64,000 nucleotides of DNA, from contig NZ_CP041637.1 of NCBI RefSeq assembly GCF_007197735.1, forward strand, positions 1,736,001 through 1,800,000, written 5' to 3'. This document shows positions 19,825 through 28,505 of this stretch, piece by piece. The position numbers were made by a program, and so were the translations under genes. Numbering within the stretch: the stretch's first letter is position 1; every line of letters begins with the position of its first letter. The notes under the pieces were generated by a model. The model saw only the letters and a list, made by a program, of their open reading frames with translations. It was not told where the DNA came from and did no database searches. This stretch comes from Formosa sediminum. GTDB lineage: Bacteria; Bacteroidota; Bacteroidia; Flavobacteriales; Flavobacteriaceae.

Positions 19825-20640
19825 ATGGGACCAATAATTGTAGCTACAAATTTCTCCAAATTATCTGACAATGCAGAATTGTATGCAGCAGCATTAGCTA
19901 AGCATTTTAATGTTAAACTTATTCTTTTTAATGCCTTTCAAATTCCGCTACACGCATCTAACACTTTGCTATCTGCTACATCTATTAATAACTTGATGCA
20001 AAATAATGTGGATCGGTTAGAAATTACAGCAAAAAGTTTAAATAAAGAATTTGGTATAGAGGTAGATTACGATTGTAGATTTGCACAATTAGAGTTTAAT
20101 ATCGAAGATGTTATGTATGCTAACGAAGCGTCATTGTTAGTTATAGGTATGTCTCCAAAATCTTTAGAGCAAAACCTAATAGGAAATCCCACCACAACTT
20201 TAATAAGTATGAAAAAATTTCCCGTGTTGGCCATTCCAATTCATGCAAAATTTAAAGGGATGAAGAAAATTCTTTTTGCGTGCGATTTAATGGAAGATGT
20301 ACCTCTAAAAACCTTAGCGAAACTGCGCCAAATTTCAACAAAATTGAAATCTGAAGTCACTGTGTTTTATGTAGATAAAATGATAGACGAATTAAAATTT
20401 AATACATCTACACTCGGAAATATTGATAAGCAATTAGCGAAAGTAGACTATGTTTATAAAAATGTTAAATCTGATGCTGTTATTGAAGAAATTGAAAAAG
20501 AAATAAAAACATTTCATTCTGACTTATTAGTAATGATACCTCGTGAATATGGATTTTGGGAATCTTTAATTCATAAAAGTAAAACACGAGTTATGGCTTC
20601 GGGTTTAAATATTCCTTTATTATCAATTCCGGTAAAATAA
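19825..20640 (+). CDS. Universal stress protein (tandem UspA domains)
   Basis: The 271-residue protein consists of two UspA-type alpha/beta domains. Domain 1 (about 2-142) opens with IIVATNFSKLSDNAELYAAALAKHF, and domain 2 (about 148-270) with KKILFACDLMEDVPLKTLAKLRQI. The ATP-binding G-2x-G-9x-G-S/T motif is only partly kept (VIGMSP-KSLEQNLIGNPTTTLI), so nucleotide binding is uncertain. Such tandem proteins are cytoplasmic and linked to stress or growth arrest. No neighbour suggests a specific role. Confidence 0.88.
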   Translation: MGPIIVATNFSKLSDNAELYAAALAKHFNVKLILFNAFQIPLHASNTLLSATSINNLMQNNVDRLEITAKSLNKEFGIEVDYDCRFAQLEFNIEDVMYANEASLLVIGMSPKSLEQNLIGNPTTTLISMKKFPVLAIPIHAKFKGMKKILFACDLMEDVPLKTLAKLRQISTKLKSEVTVFYVDKMIDELKFNTSTLGNIDKQLAKVDYVYKNVKSDAVIEEIEKEIKTFHSDLLVMIPREYGFWESLIHKSKTRVMASGLNIPLLSIPVK

Positions 20641-20757
20641 TGTAGCTTTTATAAATGAATTCAAAATGGTTTCCTAGTTATTTTATTGTACAGAAAATGA
20701 TTTAAAACCCTGTTGATAATAAACTAATAACGATAGAAACTAATCTTAATTTTTTTA

Positions 20758-20765
20758 TATATTTG
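20758..20765 (+). promoter_or_regulatory. -7-type box abutting the start of the 20770 gene
   Basis: TATATTTG is a perfect TAnnTTTG box ending 4 bases before ATG 20770. Transcription would start at or just inside the start codon, predicting a leaderless mRNA. Confidence 0.45.
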
Positions 20766-20769
20766 GCGC

Positions 20770-21378
20770 ATGAATTTGAAATGGTACTTTAGTACTTTAA
20801 TAGTAAGTGTTGCTCTGTTTTTTGGTGTTGTTAGTCAGCAGCAAAATGTAGTGCCTAACCAGGAAATTGTGTTGCAGTATTCTGGTGATGCTGCTGTGCA
20901 AGATAAATCCGATTATGCCATTTCAATTGTTAAGCAGCAATTAAAAAATATTGGTGCAGAAAACATTCAAGTGAGTGAAACCTTAGAAGGGGTTTTAAAG
21001 ATTACTTACTATTCTGATTCTGATGTAGATCGTATCAAAGAAATCCTGTCAGACGATGAGGCTTTTGAGTTTGATAATTCTAAACAGGACTCTTTACCTA
21101 CCAATGATGAACAGGCTGTAACCTACAATTTTGATGTATTTGAGATTCATAACGGATCTGATTTTGCATTTAGTCATGCTGGTAAAATAGCAGTAGAGCT
21201 TAAAGCGAGCAGTCATCATTTTAATAACACCAATTCTCATACTTGCGTAAATAATACGGCTCATCTTATAGCCTTACCTTCCATTAAGGTTGCTTATAAA
21301 ATTCATAAAGATGTAGCGTTAGCAATAGATAATAATTCTAAAAAAATACCTGAAGTTAGGGCAGGGCCTCGAGTTTAA
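20770..21378 (+). CDS. Exported protein with a SecD-like segment, unknown function
   Basis: The 202-residue protein has an N-terminal membrane or signal segment (about 5-21). A segment at about 46-101 can be lined up with residues 179-236 of the SecDF encoded 220 bases downstream: ENIQ against PNIQ, DVDRIKEIL against DVERAKKLL and AFEF against QLEF, with similar helix and strand pattern. In SecD this is the periplasmic P1 base. The remainder is His/Asn-rich (SSHHFNNTNSHTC) and ends RAGPRV. The similarity is read by eye. The protein may be an accessory of Sec export, or the likeness may be chance. Confidence 0.6.
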   Translation: MNLKWYFSTLIVSVALFFGVVSQQQNVVPNQEIVLQYSGDAAVQDKSDYAISIVKQQLKNIGAENIQVSETLEGVLKITYYSDSDVDRIKEILSDDEAFEFDNSKQDSLPTNDEQAVTYNFDVFEIHNGSDFAFSHAGKIAVELKASSHHFNNTNSHTCVNNTAHLIALPSIKVAYKIHKDVALAIDNNSKKIPEVRAGPRV

Positions 21379-21598
21379 GGAGTTGTTTAAAAATACTATG
21401 CTTAAACATACGTCTCTCTTACTTATAGACGTATTTATCTCCAAATTTTGAACATGCTATATTTACTAGTATGTATTCTAGCAAAGCATATCTGCTTAAA
21501 AGCTAAATTTTACTTTAACAAAAACAAAACATTACATATCTAACAGTCAAATAAGAATTGTTAGAAGGTCAAAATATTGATTAATAAATAATTAAATA

Positions 21599-24562
21599 AT
21601 GCAGAATAAAGGATTAGTAAAGTTGTTTGCAGTCTTATTCGGTTTGGTAAGTATTTACCAATTATCGTTTACATTTAAAGCAAACAGTATAGACGACGCT
21701 GCTAAAGCGTACGCAAACGGAGACTCAGTAAAAGAGGCTCAGTATTTAGATTCATTGTCAACCGAAAAAGTATTCGACTTAGGAATTGCAGATTACACTT
21801 ATAGCGAAGTGAAAGACAAGGCTATGAATCTTGGACTTGACCTTAAAGGAGGGATTAACGTTATCCTTCAAGTATCTGTAAAAGATATCTTAAAAGGATT
21901 AGCAAACCATACAAGCGATCCAGCGTTTAACAAAGCGTTAGATGATGCTTCAGAACTTCAAAAAAACAGTCAGAATACTTATTTAGAAGATTTCTATATT
22001 GCTTTTGATAAAATTAAAGGAGATACAAAATTAGCTTCTCCAGATATTTTTGCAAACAGAGCATTAAGTGAAGAAATCACGTTTGATATGACTGATGATC
22101 AAGTGAAGCCTATAATCAGTAAGAAAATAGACGAATCTATCACTTCAGCATTTGAAGTATTACGTAAGCGTATTGATGAATTTGGTGTAACTTCTCCAAA
22201 CATTCAACGTTTAGGGGAGTCTGGACGTATATTAGTAGAACTTCCAGGTGTTAAAGATGTAGAGCGTGCAAAAAAATTATTACAAAGTACTGCGCAATTA
22301 GAATTTTGGGATGTGTATAAAGGAGAAACATTTATTCCTTTTATTATTCAGGCAAACAATGTACTAAAAGAAGAATTAGCGTCTAAAACTGAAACTACTG
22401 AAGAAGCTACAACAGAAACATCTGAAACAGATTCACAAATTGATGATTTATTAGGGGAAGCAGTTACAGATTCTACAAAAGTAGATGAAAACCCGTTATT
22501 AGATTTAATTGTTGGTCAAGGATACCAAGGTGGTCCAATCGTAGCTCAGTTTGATGTTAAAGATAAACAAACTGTTTTAGATTACTTAAACAGACCAGAC
22601 ATTAGAGCATTACTTCCTGCAGAGCAACGTTACGTTAAATTTGCTTTTGGAATGCCAGAACAAAACAGTACAGCTGTTGGTCTTTATGCTTTAATCGGAA
22701 ATAGAGAAAATGTTCCTCCAATGAGTGGTGCTGTAGTAACAAATGCAACACAACAATACGATCAATTAGGAAAACCTGCTGTTTCTATGCAAATGAATGC
22801 AAAAGGAGCTAAAGTATGGGAAGAAATGACTGGTAAAGCTTATGCGCAACAAAGTCAAATTGCTATTGTTTTAGATAATATTGTATACTCTGCACCAGGA
22901 GTTACAACAGGTGCTATTTCAGGTGGGAATTCAGAAATTTCAGGAAACTTTACTTTAAATGAAGCAGTCGATTTAGCAAATGTTTTACGTGCAGGAAAAT
23001 TACCAGCTTCAGCAGATATTATTCAAAGTGAAGTAGTAGGACCATCTTTAGGTCAAGAAGCTATCGATAGCGGAGAAATTTCTTTTGTTATTGCTTTGGT
23101 ATTAGTATTAGTATGGATGTTGTTTTACTATGGTAAAGCAGGTGGATTTGCAGATATTGCAATGGCTTTAAATATTTTATTAATATTTGGTGTACTATCA
23201 GGATTAGGAGCGGTATTAACATTGCCTGGTATTGCCGGTATTGTTTTAACTATAGGGATGTCTGTAGATGCGAACGTATTGATTTTTGAACGTATTCGAG
23301 AAGAAATCTCTAATGGTAAAGGACAAAGAGAAGCTATACAAGACGGATTTAGTAATGCATTATCGTCTATTTTAGATGCTAACATTACAACAGGTTTAAC
23401 AGCTTTAATTTTATTTGTTTTTGGTACAGGACCTATTAAAGGTTTTGCTACGACTTTATTAATTGGTATTGTAACGTCTTTATTTACGGCAATTTTTATA
23501 ACTAGATTAATAATTGACTGGTACATTAACCGTGGTGGAAATTTAGATTTTTCAACAGCGATTACTAAAAAACTATTCAGAAATATTAATATCGAATTCT
23601 TGAAAAAACGTAAAATAGCTTACATTATTTCAGGAACTTTAATTGTTGTTAGTTTAGGATCTTTATTTACAAATGGATTAGACCAAGGTGTAGATTTTGT
23701 TGGAGGTAGAAATTACCAAGTGCGTTTTAATGAATCTATTACACCTTCAGAATTGTTACCTGCATTAAACGATGCTTTTGGAAGTGCTGATGCTAAAACA
23801 TTTGGTAGCTCTAATCAAGTAAAAATTACGACTAAATATAAAGTAAACGAAACAAGTGCTGAAGTTGATGAGCAAATCAGAAAAGATTTATACACCGCTT
23901 TAGAATCACACTTAACAGGAATTTCTTACGCAGACTTTATTAGTGATAACCAACACAAAACTGTTGGTTTAATGAAATCTTATAAAGTAAGTCCAACCAT
24001 TGCAGATGATATTAAAAAAGAATCATTCTGGGCGGTATTAGGGTCTTTAATTGTGGTATTCTTATATATCTTATTCCGTTTTAAAAAGTGGCAATATTCA
24101 TTAGGTGCAGTATCTGCTGTGTTCCATGATGTTATTATTGTATTAGGAGTTTTCTCTTTAACATATAAGTTTATGCCTTTTAATATGGAAATAGATCAAG
24201 CATTTATTGCAGCAATCTTAACTGTAATTGGTTACTCTTTAAACGACACCGTGGTTGTATTTGATAGAATTCGTGAGTATTTCCATGAACATACAGGATG
24301 GGGCTTAAATAAAGTGGTAAATGTATCGTTAAGCAGTACGCTTAGTAGAACATTAAATACGTCACTTACAACTTTAGTTGTATTATTAGCAATCTTTGCT
24401 TTTGGTGGCGATTCCATACGTGGGTTTATGTTTGCATTAATTGTTGGAGTTGTAGTAGGTACATATTCATCATTATTTATTGCTACACCTATCATGTTCG
24501 ATACGTTAGCTAATTCTGAAAAGAAAAGAAAATTAAAAGAAGGAGACGATATTACTGCATAA
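21599..24562 (+). CDS. secDF: Protein translocase SecDF fusion
   Basis: The 987-residue protein fuses SecD and SecF, which use the proton gradient to pull exported proteins through SecYEG. The SecD half has TM1 near residues 8-24, the D1 motif LGLDLKGGINVILQV (78-92), the large P1 domain (about 95-490) with an acidic Ser/Thr/Glu-rich insert near 260-300, and five helices from about 500 with GMSVDANVLIFERIREE. The SecF half starts near 665, with VDFVGGRNYQVRF and IGYSLNDTVVVFDRIRE. Twelve helices are expected. It is monocistronic and closed by a terminator. The small gene before it may be functionally related. Confidence 0.96.
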   Translation: MQNKGLVKLFAVLFGLVSIYQLSFTFKANSIDDAAKAYANGDSVKEAQYLDSLSTEKVFDLGIADYTYSEVKDKAMNLGLDLKGGINVILQVSVKDILKGLANHTSDPAFNKALDDASELQKNSQNTYLEDFYIAFDKIKGDTKLASPDIFANRALSEEITFDMTDDQVKPIISKKIDESITSAFEVLRKRIDEFGVTSPNIQRLGESGRILVELPGVKDVERAKKLLQSTAQLEFWDVYKGETFIPFIIQANNVLKEELASKTETTEEATTETSETDSQIDDLLGEAVTDSTKVDENPLLDLIVGQGYQGGPIVAQFDVKDKQTVLDYLNRPDIRALLPAEQRYVKFAFGMPEQNSTAVGLYALIGNRENVPPMSGAVVTNATQQYDQLGKPAVSMQMNAKGAKVWEEMTGKAYAQQSQIAIVLDNIVYSAPGVTTGAISGGNSEISGNFTLNEAVDLANVLRAGKLPASADIIQSEVVGPSLGQEAIDSGEISFVIALVLVLVWMLFYYGKAGGFADIAMALNILLIFGVLSGLGAVLTLPGIAGIVLTIGMSVDANVLIFERIREEISNGKGQREAIQDGFSNALSSILDANITTGLTALILFVFGTGPIKGFATTLLIGIVTSLFTAIFITRLIIDWYINRGGNLDFSTAITKKLFRNINIEFLKKRKIAYIISGTLIVVSLGSLFTNGLDQGVDFVGGRNYQVRFNESITPSELLPALNDAFGSADAKTFGSSNQVKITTKYKVNETSAEVDEQIRKDLYTALESHLTGISYADFISDNQHKTVGLMKSYKVSPTIADDIKKESFWAVLGSLIVVFLYILFRFKKWQYSLGAVSAVFHDVIIVLGVFSLTYKFMPFNMEIDQAFIAAILTVIGYSLNDTVVVFDRIREYFHEHTGWGLNKVVNVSLSSTLSRTLNTSLTTLVVLLAIFAFGGDSIRGFMFALIVGVVVGTYSSLFIATPIMFDTLANSEKKRKLKEGDDITA

Positions 24563-24586
24563 GTAAATTAAGTACTCCATGATTAT

Positions 24587-24621
24587 AAAGCCTTCTAAAC
24601 TTACGTTTAGAAGGCTTTTTT
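24587..24621 (+). terminator. Rho-independent terminator after secDF
   Basis: A 14-bp perfect stem (24587-24600 with 24605-24618), loop TTAC, is followed by Ts to 24621. Confidence 0.9.
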
Positions 24622-24867
24622 ATTTGTAATTAGTACTGTTTTAAGTCTAAGAAAGTTTGCGTAAATAATTCCGAAGCTATTTTAATACGAAGTTTTAATT
24701 TTTTTTACGTTAATCAACAAAACCACTGATTAAAAAAATGGATATAATGCTTATAGTGAATGTACTATGCTTAAAATATTCGTTAGAATTTAATTATCAA
24801 TAATTTTATAGTGTTTTAATTTTTATTTTCATAATAATACGTATTAATTTCATATTTACTAGTTTTT

Positions 24868-24910
24868 TACTTAAATAATTAAGTATTAATACTTACTTTT
24901 GAATTAAGTA
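24868..24910 (+). promoter_or_regulatory. NarL-like half-site array and -7 box at the nirB promoter
   Basis: Four TACTTA-type heptamers in alternating orientation occupy this region: TACTTAA (24868-24874), TTAAGTA (24879-24885), TACTTAC (24890-24896) and TTAAGTA (24904-24910). Centre spacings are 11, 11 and 14 bases. The middle pair forms a perfect 16-base palindrome (24880-24895). TACTTTTG (24894-24901), a TAnnTTTG match, overlaps its end, 29 bases before the nirB ATG. The heptamer resembles the NarL consensus TACyymT. Binding by the nearby NarL-like regulator is inferred. Confidence 0.6.
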
Positions 24911-24930
24911 ATCGAATAATAACTACGTAT

Positions 24931-27468
24931 ATGAAAAAAGTAATAGTTGTAGGAAACGGCATGGTTGGGTATAAGTTTTGTGAAAAATTTGTAGCCAAAG
25001 AAGGAAGTGAGGCTTATAAAATAACTGTTTTTGGCGAAGAGCCAAGACCTGCATACGATCGTGTTCATTTAAGTGAATTTTTCGAGAGCCAAGATGCTAA
25101 AGCCTTAGAAATGGCGCCTAGGTCTTGGTACGAAGAACATAATATAGAGTTAATTACAGATGTTCGTATTACAGATATTCATAGAGATAAAAAAACAGTA
25201 ACCAGCGTTAATGATGAAGCATACAGTTATGATTACTTAGTATTGGCAACGGGGTCTTCTGCATTTGTACCGCCTATTAAAGGTGTAGAAAAAGAAGGGG
25301 TTTTTGTTTATAGAACCATTGAAGATTTAGAAGGTATGCTTGCCTATGCAGCTAAGTTAAAGGCTAAAAAACCTAATGCTAAAGCTGCTGTTCTTGGTGG
25401 CGGATTGTTAGGTTTAGAGGCCGGTAAAGCAGTAATGGACATGGGTTTGGAACCTCATATTGTAGAATTTGCTCCTAAACTTATGCCAAGACAATTAGAT
25501 TCTAGAAGTAGTCAAGTGTTACAATTGAAATTGGAATCAATTGGATTGAATATTCATTTAAGTAAAGCTACAAATCAAATTCTTGGAGACGAAGGCTATA
25601 TCACCGGATTGGAGTTTGGTGAAGATGATAAACTGGATGTAGAAATGTTAATCATTTCTGCAGGTATACGTCCGCGTGACGAACTTGGAAAAACTTGTGA
25701 TTTAGAAATGGGAGTTCGTGGCGGAATTGTAGTAGATAATAAAATGCAAACGTCAGATCCTAATATTTTTGCAATAGGAGAAGTGGCCTTATATAACCAA
25801 ATGATTTATGGATTAGTCGCTCCTGGTTACGATATGGCCGAAATTGCGGCGAGTCAAATTTTGGGGCAAGTAGAAGTCTTAATGCCTGACGAAATAGATA
25901 TGTCTACCAAACTAAAATTAATTGGTGTAGATGTGGCTAGTTTTGGAGAGCCTTTTATGCCAGCTTCTAAAGGGCATTCGGTTATTTTCGAAAACAAAAC
26001 ACAGCATTTATATAAGCGTATTAACGTAAGTTTAGATGGTAAAAGCTTATTGGGAGGAATCTTGGTTGGCGATGCTTCAGATTATAATATGTTGCATCAA
26101 GTGTATTTAAACGGTATGGCCATTCCCGAAGATGCGGCGCAACTTATTTTACCAGCTACTGAAGGCGGGGCTTTTGGTAGTGCATTAGATTTGCCAGATG
26201 AGGCTCAAATATGTTCTTGCGAGAATGTGAGTAAAGGTCAGATTTGTGGTGCGATTAAAGATGGTTCTTGTCAAGATTTAGCAGGAGTAATCTCAGCAAC
26301 AAAAGCGAGTACAAGCTGCGGTGGATGTAAACCTATGGTTACCGATTTAGTAAACGAAACCCTTAAATCTTTAGGTAAAACCGTTAAAAATGTAATTTGT
26401 GAGCATTTTGATTACAGCCGCCAAGAATTATATGGTATTATAAAAGTAAAAAAACTAACAAGCTTTAACGAGGTTTTAGATGCTTGTGGTACGGGGCATG
26501 GTTGCGAAACTTGTAAGCCTGTGGTATCTTCAATTTTTGCAAGTTTATATAATGTTACACCAAATAAAGAAGATGTTACTCAAGATACCAACGATAAATT
26601 CTTAGCCAACATTCAGCGTAACGGAACGTATTCTGTAGTGCCAAGAATTGCCGGAGGAGAAATTACGCCTGAAGGATTAATTGTCTTAGGGCAAATAGGT
26701 GCTAAATATAATTTATATACCAAAATTACGGGAGGTGCTCGTATAGATTTCTTCGGAGCGCAACTAAACGACTTACCTGCCATTTGGAAAGAATTAATTG
26801 ATGCTGGTTTTGAAAGCGGACATGCCTATGGTAAATCGTTACGAACGGTAAAAAGTTGTGTGGGGTCTACCTGGTGTCGTTATGGTTTAGATGAAAGTGT
26901 CTCTTTTGCAATTGCTTTAGAAAATAGATACAAAGGGTTGCGTTCTCCTCATAAAATTAAAGGCGGTGTGTCTGGATGTATTCGAGAATGTGCAGAGGCT
27001 AGAGGAAAAGACTTCGGAGTTATAGCAGTAGAAGGTGGCTGGAACTTATATGTTGGCGGAAACGGTGGCGCTACACCTAGACATGCCGAATTACTTGCAG
27101 AAAAAATAGATAACGAAACAGTTATTAAATACATAGATCGCTATTTAATGTACTATATACAAACTGCTGCACCGTTAATGCGTACAGCAGCATGGTTAGA
27201 TAAGTTAGAAGGCGGTATTGAGCAACTAAAAAAAATAGTGATTGACGACAGTTTAAATATAGCTGAAGAGTTAGAAAAAGATATGCAATTTCTAGTAGAT
27301 GCTTACGAATGTGAGTGGAAGCAAGCTATAGAAAATGAAGATATGAAAAAACGTTTCAGTCATTTTGTAAATTCAGAAGATCGCGATGATAACTTAGTTT
27401 TTGTACCGCTTAGAGAGCAAAAAATGCCGAAACATTGGGAAAAAGAAACGAAAGCAGCAGTCATATAA
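24931..27468 (+). CDS. nirB: Assimilatory nitrite reductase NAD(P)H large subunit
   Basis: The 845-residue protein reduces nitrite to ammonium in the cytoplasm with six electrons from NAD(P)H. Its N-terminal FAD/NAD module has IVVGNGMVGYKF, the RPAYDRVHLSE segment and VLGGGLLGLEAG. A BFD-like [2Fe-2S] domain lies at about 428-475 (CSCENVSKGQICG ... CGGCKP), with a second Cys-rich piece at CGTGHGCETCKP. The siroheme/[4Fe-4S] domain carries SCVGSTWCRYG (near 642) and GCIRECAEARGKDFG (near 681), giving the four Cys ligands. It starts the nirB-nirD-DUF4202-sensor-regulator run. Confidence 0.96.
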   Translation: MKKVIVVGNGMVGYKFCEKFVAKEGSEAYKITVFGEEPRPAYDRVHLSEFFESQDAKALEMAPRSWYEEHNIELITDVRITDIHRDKKTVTSVNDEAYSYDYLVLATGSSAFVPPIKGVEKEGVFVYRTIEDLEGMLAYAAKLKAKKPNAKAAVLGGGLLGLEAGKAVMDMGLEPHIVEFAPKLMPRQLDSRSSQVLQLKLESIGLNIHLSKATNQILGDEGYITGLEFGEDDKLDVEMLIISAGIRPRDELGKTCDLEMGVRGGIVVDNKMQTSDPNIFAIGEVALYNQMIYGLVAPGYDMAEIAASQILGQVEVLMPDEIDMSTKLKLIGVDVASFGEPFMPASKGHSVIFENKTQHLYKRINVSLDGKSLLGGILVGDASDYNMLHQVYLNGMAIPEDAAQLILPATEGGAFGSALDLPDEAQICSCENVSKGQICGAIKDGSCQDLAGVISATKASTSCGGCKPMVTDLVNETLKSLGKTVKNVICEHFDYSRQELYGIIKVKKLTSFNEVLDACGTGHGCETCKPVVSSIFASLYNVTPNKEDVTQDTNDKFLANIQRNGTYSVVPRIAGGEITPEGLIVLGQIGAKYNLYTKITGGARIDFFGAQLNDLPAIWKELIDAGFESGHAYGKSLRTVKSCVGSTWCRYGLDESVSFAIALENRYKGLRSPHKIKGGVSGCIRECAEARGKDFGVIAVEGGWNLYVGGNGGATPRHAELLAEKIDNETVIKYIDRYLMYYIQTAAPLMRTAAWLDKLEGGIEQLKKIVIDDSLNIAEELEKDMQFLVDAYECEWKQAIENEDMKKRFSHFVNSEDRDDNLVFVPLREQKMPKHWEKETKAAVI

Positions 27469-27502
27469 TTTTTAATAAAATCATGGTTTTAAAATAAAAA
27501 GT

Positions 27503-27880
27503 ATGGAACAATTAGCATCAAAATATAAAACAGTTAAAGAAAGTGACGTTAAAATTTGGTTTAAAGCAGCTCCTGTAGAAGCTTTTCCAAAAGATGGTGG
27601 CGCTTGTGTAAAATATAAAGATTTACAAATAGCAGTATTTAATTTTTCAAGACTTAATACATGGTATGCCTGTCAAAATTTATCACCAGAAAAAAAAGAA
27701 ATGGTATTGTCTAGAGGAATGTTAGGAGATTATAAAGGCATACCAAAGATTGCGTGTCCATTACATAAAAAAACTTTTTCATTAGAAACCGGCGAAAACC
27801 TAAATGGCGATCTAGACCCTATTGCAATTTATCCTGTAAAAATAGAAAACAACGTTGTGTATATCGGATTTTCTGAATAG
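27503..27880 (+). CDS. nirD: Nitrite reductase NAD(P)H small subunit
   Basis: The 125-residue Rieske-fold protein is the partner of NirB. YACQNLSP (near residue 53) and IACPLHKKTFSLETGE (near 85-100) occupy the two ligand loops. As in most NirD proteins, the first loop lacks the Rieske His (C-Q-N instead of C-x-H), so a normal Rieske cluster is unlikely and the role is structural or regulatory. It begins 34 bases after nirB and precedes the DUF4202 gene by 30 bases, in the same operon. Confidence 0.93.
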   Translation: MEQLASKYKTVKESDVKIWFKAAPVEAFPKDGGACVKYKDLQIAVFNFSRLNTWYACQNLSPEKKEMVLSRGMLGDYKGIPKIACPLHKKTFSLETGENLNGDLDPIAIYPVKIENNVVYIGFSE

Positions 27881-27910
27881 ATTTGATAGATATCCAAAAC
27901 ATAATTAACC

Positions 27911-28492
27911 GTGAGTACAAAATTTGAACAGGCTATAGCATTAATTGATGAAAAAAATGCTCAAGACTTAAATCGTGAAATTGATAATGGTAAATCTGTC
28001 CCTAAAGAATTGTTGTACTCTCAGCGTATGACAGCTTGTTTGTTAGATTATATGCCTACAGCTTCCGAAGCTTTACAAATAGCTGTTCGAGCTCAACATA
28101 TTTGTCGTTGGGAGATTCCTAGAAAGGCATATCCTATGACTAAAGCGGGATACATGAATTGGCGCAACGATCTTAAAAAAATGCACGCCAGTTTAACTGC
28201 AGAGATTTTAGAATCGGTTGGTTATGATGACGATTTTATAGCACGCGTTAAATTTATTATTAGTAAAAAAGCACTTAAAAAAGATCCAGATTCGCAGACT
28301 TTAGAAGATGTGGTTTGTTTAGTGTTTCTTCAGTATTATTTTGAAGATTTTGCAAAAAAACATGAAATCGATAGGTTGATAGATATAGTTCAAAAAACTT
28401 GGCGAAAAATGTCTGATGCAGGACATAAAAAAGCAATGACTATACCATTTTCAGAATCTATTTTAAATCTTATAAAAGAAGCATTAGCTTAA
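27911..28492 (+). CDS. DUF4202 family protein in the nitrite reductase operon
   Basis: The 193-residue, mostly helical soluble protein reads from a GTG start (VSTKFEQAIALIDEKNAQD). It has LLYSQRMTACLLDYMP, AVRAQHICRWEIPRKAYPMTKAGYMNWR and VCLVFLQYYFEDFAKKH, recognisable as DUF4202. The conserved His, Arg and Tyr in AQHICRWEIPR and the D-x-Q region suggest an HD-like helical enzyme, but this is only an impression. The family has no established function. It sits 30 bases after nirD and 13 before the sensor kinase, so it is co-transcribed with nitrite reduction. Confidence 0.82.
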   Translation: MSTKFEQAIALIDEKNAQDLNREIDNGKSVPKELLYSQRMTACLLDYMPTASEALQIAVRAQHICRWEIPRKAYPMTKAGYMNWRNDLKKMHASLTAEILESVGYDDDFIARVKFIISKKALKKDPDSQTLEDVVCLVFLQYYFEDFAKKHEIDRLIDIVQKTWRKMSDAGHKKAMTIPFSESILNLIKEALA

Positions 28493-28505
28493 ATACAAGT
28501 ATTGA

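Larger units (their letters stand above)
24563..24930. other. Intergenic region secDF-nirB
   Basis: The 368 bases hold the secDF terminator (24587-24621), a 12-base palindrome TAATACGTATTA (24835-24846) and the nirB regulatory array (24868-24910). The rest, 24622-24830, is AT-rich without a convincing frame or structure. Confidence 0.6.

Noticed and set aside
21539-21565. Inverted repeat TCTAACA / TGTTAGA upstream of secDF, considered as a riboswitch or operator
   Set aside because: Only seven pairs with a 13-base loop, no T tract and no second copy elsewhere. Chance is likely in AT-rich sequence.
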